NCBI RefSeq assembly: GCF_015864955.1
Contig: NZ_JADYWE010000001.1
Coordinates: 2,046,001-2,110,000 of the forward strand
DNA: 64,000 nt
Direction: 5' to 3'
Source: Salinibacterium sp. NK8237
GTDB lineage: Bacteria; Actinomycetota; Actinomycetes; Actinomycetales; Microbacteriaceae
Shown here: piece by piece, positions 50,662-57,379 of the stretch
Numbering within the stretch: position 1 is the first letter of the stretch
Layout: the number at the start of each line of letters is the position of its first letter
Translations under genes and position numbers: made by a program
Notes under the pieces: generated by a model
Database searches by the model: none
What the model was told of the DNA's origin: nothing
Seen by the model: the letters and a program-made list of their open reading frames with translations, nothing else

Positions 50662-51189
50662 TCAGTAGAGAGCGTTCATTCCTTGAGAGTCATCCGCAAC
50701 AAGTTGGCAGCCGATGCCCGCAGCGTAGTTGCTTGTCGAAACTGAATTCATAATGGCAGTAGCGGTCGAAGAATGATTGAGGCCCATCACGTGACCGATC
50801 TCGTGGACCCAAACGCACTTGCGCTTCGTCACCGAGTACGAATTCGTGTAATAGGTGTTGATCCATGATTCACCCGTGTGGCCATCGCACGCCCACGTCG
50901 ACCTACCGTCGTATCCCGCCGCCCCATTGTTCTTATAGGTCACTGTGAACGCCGCCGTGGAGCTGGTGAGTAGATTCGCGTCTGTGACGTTCCAAGCGCG
51001 TACCGCTGCAGATACTTCGGATGCGAACGGCGTGCCGCCAAGGTTTTGATACCGCTGCGGACTCAAGGTACAGCCCGTCGTGGTGTAGGCGTTCGCCCCG
51101 GTTACACCAAGCCCAACTGACATTGTGGACACTAAACCAACTGCTAAGATCGCCGGGACGACTTTCTGATTGCGGCTGCGAAGCTTCAT
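50662..51189 (-). CDS. Secreted zinc metalloprotease (matrixin-like)
   Basis: A 175-residue secreted protein. Residues 1-35 are a Sec-type signal peptide ending VTGANA. The mature domain carries the extended zinc motif WVHEIGHVMGLNHSS (HEXXHXXGXXH) and a following Met (AIMNSV) that serves as Met-turn, so it is a metzincin, closest in pattern to matrixins. It has no pro-domain and is among the shortest of its kind. With the lipoprotein gene just downstream it forms a two-gene unit in the island. The target is unknown; extracellular protein digestion or attack on competitors are possible. Confidence 0.82.
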   Translation of the reverse strand: MKLRSRNQKVVPAILAVGLVSTMSVGLGVTGANAYTTTGCTLSPQRYQNLGGTPFASEVSAAVRAWNVTDANLLTSSTAAFTVTYKNNGAAGYDGRSTWACDGHTGESWINTYYTNSYSVTKRKCVWVHEIGHVMGLNHSSTATAIMNSVSTSNYAAGIGCQLVADDSQGMNALY

Positions 51190-51267
51190 TGACTTCCCGA
51201 TCCGTTTCGATGATTTGTAACGATGCTGGCCAAGTTACGCGCCCTAAAGGTGAACGTCAATCAATTT

Positions 51268-51309
51268 CGCGGTCGCCCGCTTGGTAATAACCTGCAGACG
51301 GCGACCGCG
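51268..51309. repeat. Inverted repeat between the protease and GNAT remnants
   Basis: CGCGGTCGCC (51268-51277) and GGCGACCGCG (51300-51309) are perfect inverted repeats with a 22-nt loop. It lies in the 240-bp gap before the GNAT pseudogene and could be a terminator for upstream island transcripts. Nothing else is seen in the gap. Confidence 0.5.
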
Positions 51310-51430
51310 GCTCGGAAGCTGGGCTGGCGCGTGCGTATGGAGATCCGCCTGCGGTGGTCATGTCGGTGAAGGTTCGGCCCGCGGGCCGTCGTGATCTGCG
51401 GATTCATCCGGGATCCATCATTATGTAGTG

Positions 51431-51913
51431 ATGGATGTCATCGTTCGAAGAGCGGTTCCTGACGAGTGGCGCGCCGTGCAAGACATCCGCCTTCGAGCAC
51501 TAACTCGTGAGCCGTCTGCATTTGGCTCATCCGCGGGCGGAGAAAGCTTTCTCACCGAGGGTGATTGGCGGCAACGCATCGCGCACGGCTTCTCGGTACT
51601 CGCCTGGGCGGACGAGGAGCCCATCGGAATGGTGAGTGGAATCGTTAAGCGGGAGACCGGTGGGCACGAGCTGGTAGGGATGTGGGTCGACCCCGAACAG
51701 CGGGGAACTGGGGTGGCAACACTCGTGGTTGATGCCATGTGTGCCTAGGCGAAAGGCATGCGTGCGACAACGCTTGCTCTCTGGGTGGTTGTCGAGAACC
51801 AACGAGCGCGCCGGTTTTATGAGCGTGTCGGTTTTCGGGCTACAGGCGACTACGCGAAGCTTCCCAGTCACCCTGAGCTGTCTGAAGAAAAAATGACGAT
51901 GGTCCTCCGTTAG
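51431..51913 (+). pseudogene. GNAT acetyltransferase gene with an in-frame TAG
   Basis: Translation gives a normal Gcn5-type acetyltransferase: VRRAVPDEWRAVQDIRLRAL at the start, ELVGMWVDPEQRGTGVATLVVDAMCA in the acetyl-CoA loop, then TAG (51746-51748), then AKGMRATTLALWVVVENQRARRFYERVGF in the same frame to a final TAG at 51911-51913. The stop stands where the family usually has Trp, so a TGG to TAG change is likely. Unless suppressed, the protein lacks its C-terminal third. Confidence 0.85.
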
Positions 51914-52010
51914 AGGTTCCCTGTGACACAGGTCACGCCCGTGTTCGAGCTGCATGGGAAATCGTCGCGCTTGCGTGCTTTCGGATGAGAATAGTGGTCA
52001 GAGTGGCTCG

Positions 52011-52304
52011 TCAGAAACGTGAGGCTGAGTCCGCTGCGAAGCCAGCAATACGAACGATGTGATCGCACACGCGGTCGGGCGGGATTCTGTTCGCGGCCAA
52101 CAAGGTAACGATGCCGTGGCCTGCCGCCCGGATTAGCTCCGCCGCCGCCGCCGCCGCCGCCGCGTCCGCTTCTTGCTCGGTGACGGTGCGGGCAACCTCT
52201 TCCTTCAGAATGCTGAATGCTGTGTGCAACTCCCCGGAAGTATCAGCAGACGCGAACGGGAGTGTCGTTCGGGTCGAGAACATTGCCTCACAAGCCTCGG
52301 CCAT
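52011..52304 (-). pseudogene. C-terminal fragment of a TetR-like regulator
   Basis: About 97 residues that look like the helical C-terminal domain of a TetR-type regulator (ELIRAAGHGIVTLLAANRIPPDR). The DNA-binding N-terminus is missing. A run of eight GCC codon-sized units near 52141-52164 encodes a poly-Ala stretch and suggests slippage. The fragment overlaps the AbiEi remnant on the other strand. Family assignment is tentative. Confidence 0.45.
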
Positions 52305-52611
52305 TCAACCTGTTTGGAGTCGGCTCTTGCGCGCTTCGAGTTGATTGGCACCTGTTTGACCGTGCCACGTTCGAGATTGGTCGCACTCTGCTCGCGACAG
52401 GGGACGAAGGTCAGAGCATCGAACTTTATTCGGCTGAGCGTTCGATTGTCGACGCGTTCAGGCTGCGAGGCACTGTCGGGTACGAGACCGGTATTGAGGC
52501 GTTGCGCAATTGGTTGAAGCACCCAGAGCATCCCAACCCGCCAGGTTGTTTGCCATTGCGCAGGCCCTGCCGCGAGCGGTCGGCCCCTACGAACCGCCTT
52601 GGAGATACTGA
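52283..52611 (+). pseudogene. AbiEi-type antitoxin remnant, frameshifted
   Basis: The C-terminal part of an AbiEi antitoxin of a type IV toxin-antitoxin system is visible (FDRATFEIGRTLLAT, ERSIVDAFRLRG). The reading frame breaks at about 52540: the original continues as RLFAIAQALPRAVGPY in another frame, ending at TGA 52609-52611. The N-terminus with the winged helix is absent. The toxin remnant starts 2 bp later. Confidence 0.75.
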
Positions 52612-52612
52612 C

Positions 52613-52817
52613 ATGACCCCGGAGCAGACTTTTGCTGCGCTGCAACGCATCGCCCGATAGCAGGACCGCGCGCTGTGCGAAGTCCGTCGTCGAGGACATG
52701 GCTTTGGCCGTCCTCAAAGATCATCTCACTGAAGTGTCGACATTCCTGAATCCAGTCTTCGTGGACGCAGTCGAACCTGCGGCAGCGTGGGACCTAACTT
52801 CGAAGACGTGGATCTAA
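52613..52817 (+). pseudogene. AbiEii-type toxin remnant with a large internal deletion
   Basis: The gene starts MTPEQTFAALQRIAR, the usual opening of AbiEii nucleotidyltransferase toxins, then hits TAG. Another frame gives VLKDHLTEVSTFLNPVF and DLTSKTWI, fitting the toxin C-terminus. The catalytic nucleotidyltransferase domain in between is missing, so the toxin is dead. Together with the antitoxin remnant this is a lost abortive-infection system. Confidence 0.7.
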
Positions 52818-52896
52818 GGCTGCTTGTTCTCTTTCCCTAATTCCACCGATGCAGTGGAGACGTAGCTCGTTACCGAGCAATAATCAGATTGACCGT

Positions 52897-52918
52897 GCCC
52901 ACATTTCACCCACACTTG
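52897..52918 (+). repeat. 22-bp imperfect direct repeat, right copy
   Basis: Matches 48141-48162 with four transitions. It is 102 bp before the right attachment copy. The gap from 52818 to 53019 shows no gene. Confidence 0.6.
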
Positions 52919-53019
52919 GGGAGCATCGCCGTCAGCGCGCGGCATCGGAGTCGCGCCCAGTCACCAGTGTTTTGCAGAGATTTTGGACAGTTCCGCGCAA
53001 CTCCGCGGAAACGGCTTTC

Positions 53020-53066
53020 GACTACGGATCAATAGGCCGGGGGTTCAAATCCCTCCGGGCGCACCA
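53020..53066 (+). repeat. Island attachment site, right copy (47 bp of tRNA-Arg)
   Basis: Identical to 48034-48080. The 5' half of the tRNA is absent here, so this is a non-functional attachment remnant. The original tRNA terminator follows directly. Confidence 0.92.
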
Positions 53067-53072
53067 CTCGAG

Positions 53073-53109
53073 AAAGACCCCGCCTGTTGTGGCGGGGTCT
53101 TTCTTTTTT
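53073..53109 (+). terminator. Rho-independent terminator, originally of tRNA-Arg
   Basis: AAAGACCCCGCC (53073-53084) pairs with GGCGGGGTCTTT (53091-53102), and a T-run follows at 53104-53109. It stands 6 bp after the right attachment copy and no longer follows a whole tRNA. Confidence 0.9.
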
Positions 53110-53181
53110 ATGTTTGGCCAGTCTCCGCCGCGAAGGCTCCCGGCGCCAGGGCGAACAGGCAGGCCCTCAGCTGCCATGCAC

Positions 53182-53466
53182 CTACGCGCGGGGTTCGGAC
53201 CCCAGCGTCTTGAGTAGTTCGCCGATCTGGTGGTGGTGCTCTAGAGGGTGCCGAAGCGGCAGATCCGGGTAGAGCTCGTAGCTGTTGCGTCGTCCATCCC
53301 GCTTGCGCGTGAGGTACCCGTCTTCGACAAGTTCGGCGACGATGCGCTGGGCGGCTCGTTCGGTGATGCCCACGGCTTCGGCGATGTCCCGTAACCGCAT
53401 AGTGGGATCCCTAGAAACACACAATAGAACGTGTGCGTGATTGGTCAGGAAGGTCCAGCTGTTCAT
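53182..53466 (-). CDS. Winged-helix transcriptional regulator (MarR/ArsR-like, small)
   Basis: A 94-residue single-domain regulator. The helix-turn-helix reads LRDIAEAVGITERAAQRIVAEL, followed by the wing YLTRKRDGRRNSYEL. The remaining tail is short, so an effector domain is lacking; it resembles the small regulators found beside bicarbonate-transporter genes. It is divergent from the sbtA gene, and a perfect 16-bp-arm inverted repeat lies just before its own ATG, which makes autoregulation and control of sbtAB likely. Confidence 0.82.
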   Translation of the reverse strand: MNSWTFLTNHAHVLLCVSRDPTMRLRDIAEAVGITERAAQRIVAELVEDGYLTRKRDGRRNSYELYPDLPLRHPLEHHHQIGELLKTLGSEPRA

Positions 53467-53487
53467 CTTTCCATCCTAGGTGACACG

Positions 53488-53529
53488 CGCTGTGCAATAC
53501 ACGCTATGGTTATCGTGTATTGCACAGCG
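53488..53529. promoter_or_regulatory. Operator: perfect inverted repeat between the regulator and sbtA
   Basis: CGCTGTGCAATACACG (53488-53503) and its reverse complement (53514-53529) surround a 10-nt centre CTATGGTTAT. Each arm also contains a TGTGCAATACAC-type imperfect palindrome, so two regulator dimers could bind. It lies 22 bp from the ATG of the minus-strand regulator. The neighbouring winged-helix protein is the probable binder. Confidence 0.75.
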
Positions 53530-53600
53530 TATATTCAGGAGGTTGGCCCTTGGGCTCCTCCTAGGGGCTACGGACCGTAAGCGAACCAGAGAGTCACCGC

Positions 53601-54545
53601 GTGATCGATCCCATCATCCTGTTCTTCCTGCTCGGAGCCGTCGCGGGCTTGTTAAGGTCGGAATTGCGTCTTCCGGCGGCAGTGTACGAGTTCGTCAGTA
53701 TCGTGCTGCTGCTCTCCATCGGGCTCAAAGGCGGCGTCGAACTCGCCAAGCAGCCCTTCTCCACCCTGTTGCCGCACATGGGGGCAGTGATAGCCATGGG
53801 CTTCGTCCTCACGCTGCTCGCCTTCCCTGTCCTGCGCTATCTGGGACGCTTCACGCGCGCGGATGCCGCCTCTATCGCCGCCCATTACGGCTCCGTGAGC
53901 GTCGGCACGTTCGCGGTGGCGGTCGCCTATCTGGGCAGCAGGCAGATCCCCTTCGAAGAACACATGCCGCTGCTTCTGGTCATGCTGGAGGTGCCGGCCA
54001 TCCTTGTGGGAATCGTGCTGGCGCGGGGCCTTTCGCGCGAGACGCGCTGGCGGTCGGTGGCCCACGAGGTGTTCCTGGGCAAGGGAATTGTTTTGCTGCT
54101 GGGTGGCCTGCTCATTGGCTGGGCAGCTGGGCCGGACGGGTTAAAGCCGATAGAGCCGTTCTTCTTCGATCTCTTCAAGGGATTCCTCGCCGTATTTCTG
54201 CTGGAGATGGGGTTGATCACCGCGAAGCAAATCGGCAGCCTTCGCCGCTACGGGCCATTTCTGGTCGCCTTCGGAATCGGGATGCCACTCTTCTCAGCGC
54301 TAGTGGGCACCTGGCTGGGCTGGGTTCTTGACCTCTCCGTCGGCGGAACGGCAATCCTGGCGACGCTGGCGGCGAGTGCCTCATACATCGCGGTGCCGGC
54401 GGCCATGCGCATTTCCGTGCCCGAGGCGAACCCCACGCTGTCGCTCGCCGCGGCGCTGGGAATAACCTTCCCCTTCAACGTCTTGCTCGGCATCCCGATC
54501 TACCACGCACTTGCCGTGTGGGCACATACATTCGCGAGAGGATGA
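53601..54545 (+). CDS. sbtA: SbtA-type sodium-dependent bicarbonate transporter
   Basis: A 314-residue membrane protein with about ten hydrophobic segments in two related halves. SbtA-family marks are GLLRSELRLPAAVYEF, LLLSIGLKGGVELA, HYGSVSVGTFAVA, LLEMGLITAKQ and the C-terminal AAMRISVPEANPTLSLAAALGITFPFNVLLGIP. It would import HCO3- with Na+. The SbtB-like regulator starts near its stop. GTG 53601 is the start; the leader contains a small AGGAG/CTCCT hairpin. In a heterotroph this may supply bicarbonate for carboxylases. Confidence 0.85.
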   Translation: MIDPIILFFLLGAVAGLLRSELRLPAAVYEFVSIVLLLSIGLKGGVELAKQPFSTLLPHMGAVIAMGFVLTLLAFPVLRYLGRFTRADAASIAAHYGSVSVGTFAVAVAYLGSRQIPFEEHMPLLLVMLEVPAILVGIVLARGLSRETRWRSVAHEVFLGKGIVLLLGGLLIGWAAGPDGLKPIEPFFFDLFKGFLAVFLLEMGLITAKQIGSLRRYGPFLVAFGIGMPLFSALVGTWLGWVLDLSVGGTAILATLAASASYIAVPAAMRISVPEANPTLSLAAALGITFPFNVLLGIPIYHALAVWAHTFARG

Positions 54546-54550
54546 GAGCC

Positions 54551-54853
54551 ATGCAGAGCTATCACCGCAGGTTGTTAACCGTCATCACTGAAGCCGCACT
54601 CGAGAGCACCCTTGTTCGAGATCTCGACCAGCTGAACGCCCACGGTTACACCATTACAGATGCCCGCGGCAAAGGTAACCGCGGCGTTCGCGATGCTGGC
54701 TGGGAGGCCAGTAGCAACATCCGCATCGAGGTGGTGTGCGACGCGGAGACGGCCGAAGCAATCGCCGCGTACCTTCAGGAGCACTACTACGCCGACTACG
54801 CCATGATCCTGTTCATGAGCGATATCGACGTGCTGCGACCCACGAAATTCTAA
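54551..54853 (+). CDS. sbtB: PII-like protein SbtB
   Basis: A 100-residue PII-superfamily protein: LLTVITEAALESTLVRDLDQLNAHGYTI at the start, then the T-loop region DARGKGNRGVRDAG, and a long helix-strand end. It would form a trimer that binds adenine nucleotides and blocks SbtA. The C-terminal CGPDGC-type redox loop of cyanobacterial SbtB is absent. Start codon ATG 54551 is preferred; ATG 54542 overlaps the sbtA stop as ATGA and would add three residues. Confidence 0.82.
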   Translation: MQSYHRRLLTVITEAALESTLVRDLDQLNAHGYTITDARGKGNRGVRDAGWEASSNIRIEVVCDAETAEAIAAYLQEHYYADYAMILFMSDIDVLRPTKF

Positions 54854-54965
54854 GCCGCCGCTCGAATCTTCGCGCAACGGCGCGATGTGCACTAGAACAG
54901 AATCGGCACGCGCCGAGTTCCCATCCAGAGTTCCCAAAAACCTGGGCGCAACCTTAAGGGGAAGA

Positions 54966-55313
54966 ATGTTGAAGCGAGATGGAACCCGAGATGAGAACGT
55001 AGACGATTCACGTGGCCATGTCATAGAGCACGCGATACTTCCGGTGAAGCCCGGCCTTGAGGCGGAGTTCGAAGCGGCTTTCGCCCAAGCGAAGAGCATC
55101 ATTGCGGCTATGCCGGGATTCCGCGGACTGACGCTCTCACGCGGGGTCGAGCATCCCGAAACGTATCTGCTGCTCGTGCGGTGGGACACCGTTGACGACC
55201 ACGAGATTGGATTTCGGGGTTCGCCCGAGTACCAGCAGTGGCGAGCGCTGTTGCACGAGTTTTACGAACCGTTCCCGGTCGTTGAGCACTTCGACGAGGT
55301 TGAGCGGGTCTAG
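54966..55313 (+). CDS. Antibiotic-biosynthesis-monooxygenase (ABM) domain protein
   Basis: A 115-residue protein with a single ABM/ferredoxin-like domain: HAILPVKPGLEAEFEAAFAQA, then MPGFRGLTLSRGVEHPETYLLLVRWDT and EYQQWRALLHEFYEP. Family members are small cofactor-free oxygenases, heme-degrading enzymes or just dimeric folds of unknown activity. ATG 54966 is preceded by AAGGGG at 4-5 nt. The gene stands alone between sbtB and a small membrane protein. Confidence 0.78.
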   Translation: MLKRDGTRDENVDDSRGHVIEHAILPVKPGLEAEFEAAFAQAKSIIAAMPGFRGLTLSRGVEHPETYLLLVRWDTVDDHEIGFRGSPEYQQWRALLHEFYEPFPVVEHFDEVERV

Positions 55314-55376
55314 ACGAATGGCTGAATGGCCCGAACCACTTTCGCTCTCGAGCCGTAAAGCGCGCAGGATAGGGGG

Positions 55377-55769
55377 ATGCTGCTTCCCGCGATCATCCTC
55401 ATCACTCTTGCCCTTGTCTTGTACACAATTGGTGTGTGGAGCGAGCGCGTGCAGAAAGTGCTCAAGCCGTGGCACACAGTTTTCTTCGCGCTTGGGCTAG
55501 CTGCTGATGCGAGCGGCACATTTCTGATGAACCTGATCGCCAACGAAAATCGGGCCGCGGGCATCGAGCAGAGTTTTCTGAATCAGCTCATGGGCGTCAC
55601 GGGAGTGATCGCGATCGTGCTCATGGCCGTGCACCTCGCTTGGGCGATCGTGGTGCTGGTGCGCAATCGTGAAGCGGAGAAGCACCGATTCCACCGTTTT
55701 TCGGTCATCGTGTGGGTGATCTGGCTTGTTCCTTACATCGGTGGGGCGCTCGGTTCCAGCCTGGGCTAG
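55377..55769 (+). CDS. HsmA-family (TIGR03987) membrane protein
   Basis: A 130-residue membrane protein with four predicted helices. The opening IILITLALVLYTIGVWSER and the core HTVFFALGLAADASGTFLM match the HsmA/TIGR03987 family. The C-terminus has GVTGVIAIVLMAVHLAWAIVVL and HRFSVIVWVIWLVPYIGG. The function of the family is unknown. An AGGATAGGGGG stretch precedes the ATG. Confidence 0.82.
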   Translation: MLLPAIILITLALVLYTIGVWSERVQKVLKPWHTVFFALGLAADASGTFLMNLIANENRAAGIEQSFLNQLMGVTGVIAIVLMAVHLAWAIVVLVRNREAEKHRFHRFSVIVWVIWLVPYIGGALGSSLG

Positions 55770-55788
55770 AACCGCTCTGCCAGTTCGA

Positions 55789-56604
55789 TCAACCGATTCG
55801 TTCGCGCAGGAACGCGACCACTCGGCTCCGGGCGTCCGCCGCCGAATTTGCGGGATCTTCACGCACTTCTTTCGTGAGCACGGAGTGCGCAGAGGCATCG
55901 TAGCCATCGGGGTTTCCCGGCGACGAATCAAGCTGAATAATCTCGAAGGCATCCCCGAGACGTTTCTTGATCGTGTCGAAGCGGGCACGCGGCACCAGAG
56001 CGTCTTCGCTGAAACGCAAGCCGAGGGCGCACACTTCTCCCGCGTTGGCTCGTGCGGCGATGCGGTCGAACTCCTCGGCAGAGACTCCGGGATCGAGCTG
56101 GCGTGCGCGCCCGACCGGGAAGGGCACGGCGGGTTGACTCAAGACCGATGCCGCAACGGAGTCGTCAATCGCTGCCGCTAGCGCGAAGCCGCCCGTAAAG
56201 CATTGGCCGATCATCCCGACCCCTCGTCCTGGAGTTCGCGCGGCGAGATCGCATGCGACGGCCCTGAGGTAGTCGGTGATTGGCCGGGCGGAGTTCATGG
56301 CGAAGGCACGAAACTCGGATGACACGCAGAGTCGAAGCACGACGCCCATTTGGTAACTGCCCGAGTTGGAGCGCCCGGGAGTTCCGAACGGTGACGGCAC
56401 GACGACAGTGAAGCCTGCACCAACGAGGTGTTCTGCGAGGCCGAGCACCTCGGGGGTGATCCCGGGAATCTCTGGGATCAGCACAACCCCTGGCCCTGAA
56501 CCCTTTTCGAAACAGTCGAAGGTCATACCGGCGGCAGTGAACGGGGTGCGGATCCATCCGTTCAGGGTGCCGACCGGGGCGGAGGGAACGCTAACGGCTG
56601 TCAT
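55789..56604 (-). CDS. Dienelactone-hydrolase-family protein
   Basis: A 271-residue alpha/beta-hydrolase of the DLH family. The core shows GPGVVLIPEIPGITPEV, then the elbow GMIGQCFTGGFALAAA, in which Cys is the nucleophile as in true dienelactone hydrolases. The late His is in YDASAHSVLT. It would act on lactones or ester-like compounds. ATG 56604 has GGAG nearby; the longer frame to 56670 is not supported. It follows the TauE/SafE gene and may be read from the same transcript, but a role in sulfosugar breakdown is not known. Confidence 0.78.
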   Translation of the reverse strand: MTAVSVPSAPVGTLNGWIRTPFTAAGMTFDCFEKGSGPGVVLIPEIPGITPEVLGLAEHLVGAGFTVVVPSPFGTPGRSNSGSYQMGVVLRLCVSSEFRAFAMNSARPITDYLRAVACDLAARTPGRGVGMIGQCFTGGFALAAAIDDSVAASVLSQPAVPFPVGRARQLDPGVSAEEFDRIAARANAGEVCALGLRFSEDALVPRARFDTIKKRLGDAFEIIQLDSSPGNPDGYDASAHSVLTKEVREDPANSAADARSRVVAFLRERIG

Positions 56605-56641
56605 GGCTCCATCATGCCGCACCGAGCCGCATCCGGGGCCT

Positions 56642-57367
56642 CTAGCTGGCGTCGACGATCCCGCGCACAATCACCGCAATCCCGCCGAGGGAGGCGAGAA
56701 CCAGGCTGAAGATTCTGGCTGCGCGTGTGGGCACCCACCGGGTCAGCAGTTGACCACCTAGTAGGCCCGCGACGAGGGCCGTGATGGCGGCGATCCAGTC
56801 AACGGACGACAGCGTGGGCGCAGTGCCCCGCGCGATCAGAGACAGCGAGCCGAGGGTGGCGAAGTAGAACTGAACACTGATGGCGAAGCGGCGGTGCTCC
56901 CATTCGGATGCGACGGCATACGCCGTGATTGCGGGCCCACCGACTCCGGCGATGACGTTCATGAATCCTGAGAGGGCCCCGGCGACCACTTGCCCTGGCC
57001 ACGCACTCACGTGCGGCACTCGCTTGGCCAGCACGCTCAATGCGAGTGCGAGAATCACCAGTGACCCTGCCCCAATCTCGAGAACGTGCGCTGGCAGAGC
57101 GCGCGCCAAGAGGGCCCCGGGGATGACCGCGATCGCAGCGGCGCCAAGAATGGGCAGCACGCGGCGATACTCAATTTCTCGTACGTGGAATACGAAGACA
57201 CTGAGCGCGGTCGCCACCCCAAAGATATTTGTCAGTACTACTCCCTGAACGGGGCCCAGAGCGAGAAGAAGCAGTGGGGATGCTACGAGAGCGAACCCCA
57301 CGCCGGTGAGACGTTGGGTGAGCGCTCCGACCAGTACCGCGAGGGCAATCGTCAGAGCGCTCATCAT
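56642..57367 (-). CDS. TauE/SafE-family sulfite/organosulfonate exporter
   Basis: A 241-residue membrane protein with about eight helices in two repeats. Family marks are GALTQRLTGVGFALVASPLLLL at the start and GALSGFMNVIAGVGGPAITAYA in the middle. TauE/SafE proteins release sulfite or small sulfonates. In sulfoglycolysis the C3 product, sulfolactate, must leave the cell, and the gene follows the sulfolactaldehyde-dehydrogenase candidate by 12 bp, so it is the likely exporter. ATG 57367 or 57364 can be the start. Confidence 0.85.
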   Translation of the reverse strand: MMSALTIALAVLVGALTQRLTGVGFALVASPLLLLALGPVQGVVLTNIFGVATALSVFVFHVREIEYRRVLPILGAAAIAVIPGALLARALPAHVLEIGAGSLVILALALSVLAKRVPHVSAWPGQVVAGALSGFMNVIAGVGGPAITAYAVASEWEHRRFAISVQFYFATLGSLSLIARGTAPTLSSVDWIAAITALVAGLLGGQLLTRWVPTRAARIFSLVLASLGGIAVIVRGIVDAS

Positions 57368-57379
57368 CGCGCCACGTCG

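Larger units (their letters stand above)
48081..53066. mobile_element. Decayed genomic island inserted in tRNA-Arg(ACG)
   Basis: About 5 kb bounded by 47-bp copies of the tRNA 3' half. Content: a terminator, VOC gene, IS-like end, a lipoprotein/metalloprotease pair, and remains of GNAT, TetR, AbiEi and AbiEii genes. The original tRNA terminator lies outside, at 53073-53109. No integrase remains, so it cannot excise itself. Coding density is low and several genes carry stops, frameshifts or deletions. Confidence 0.85.
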
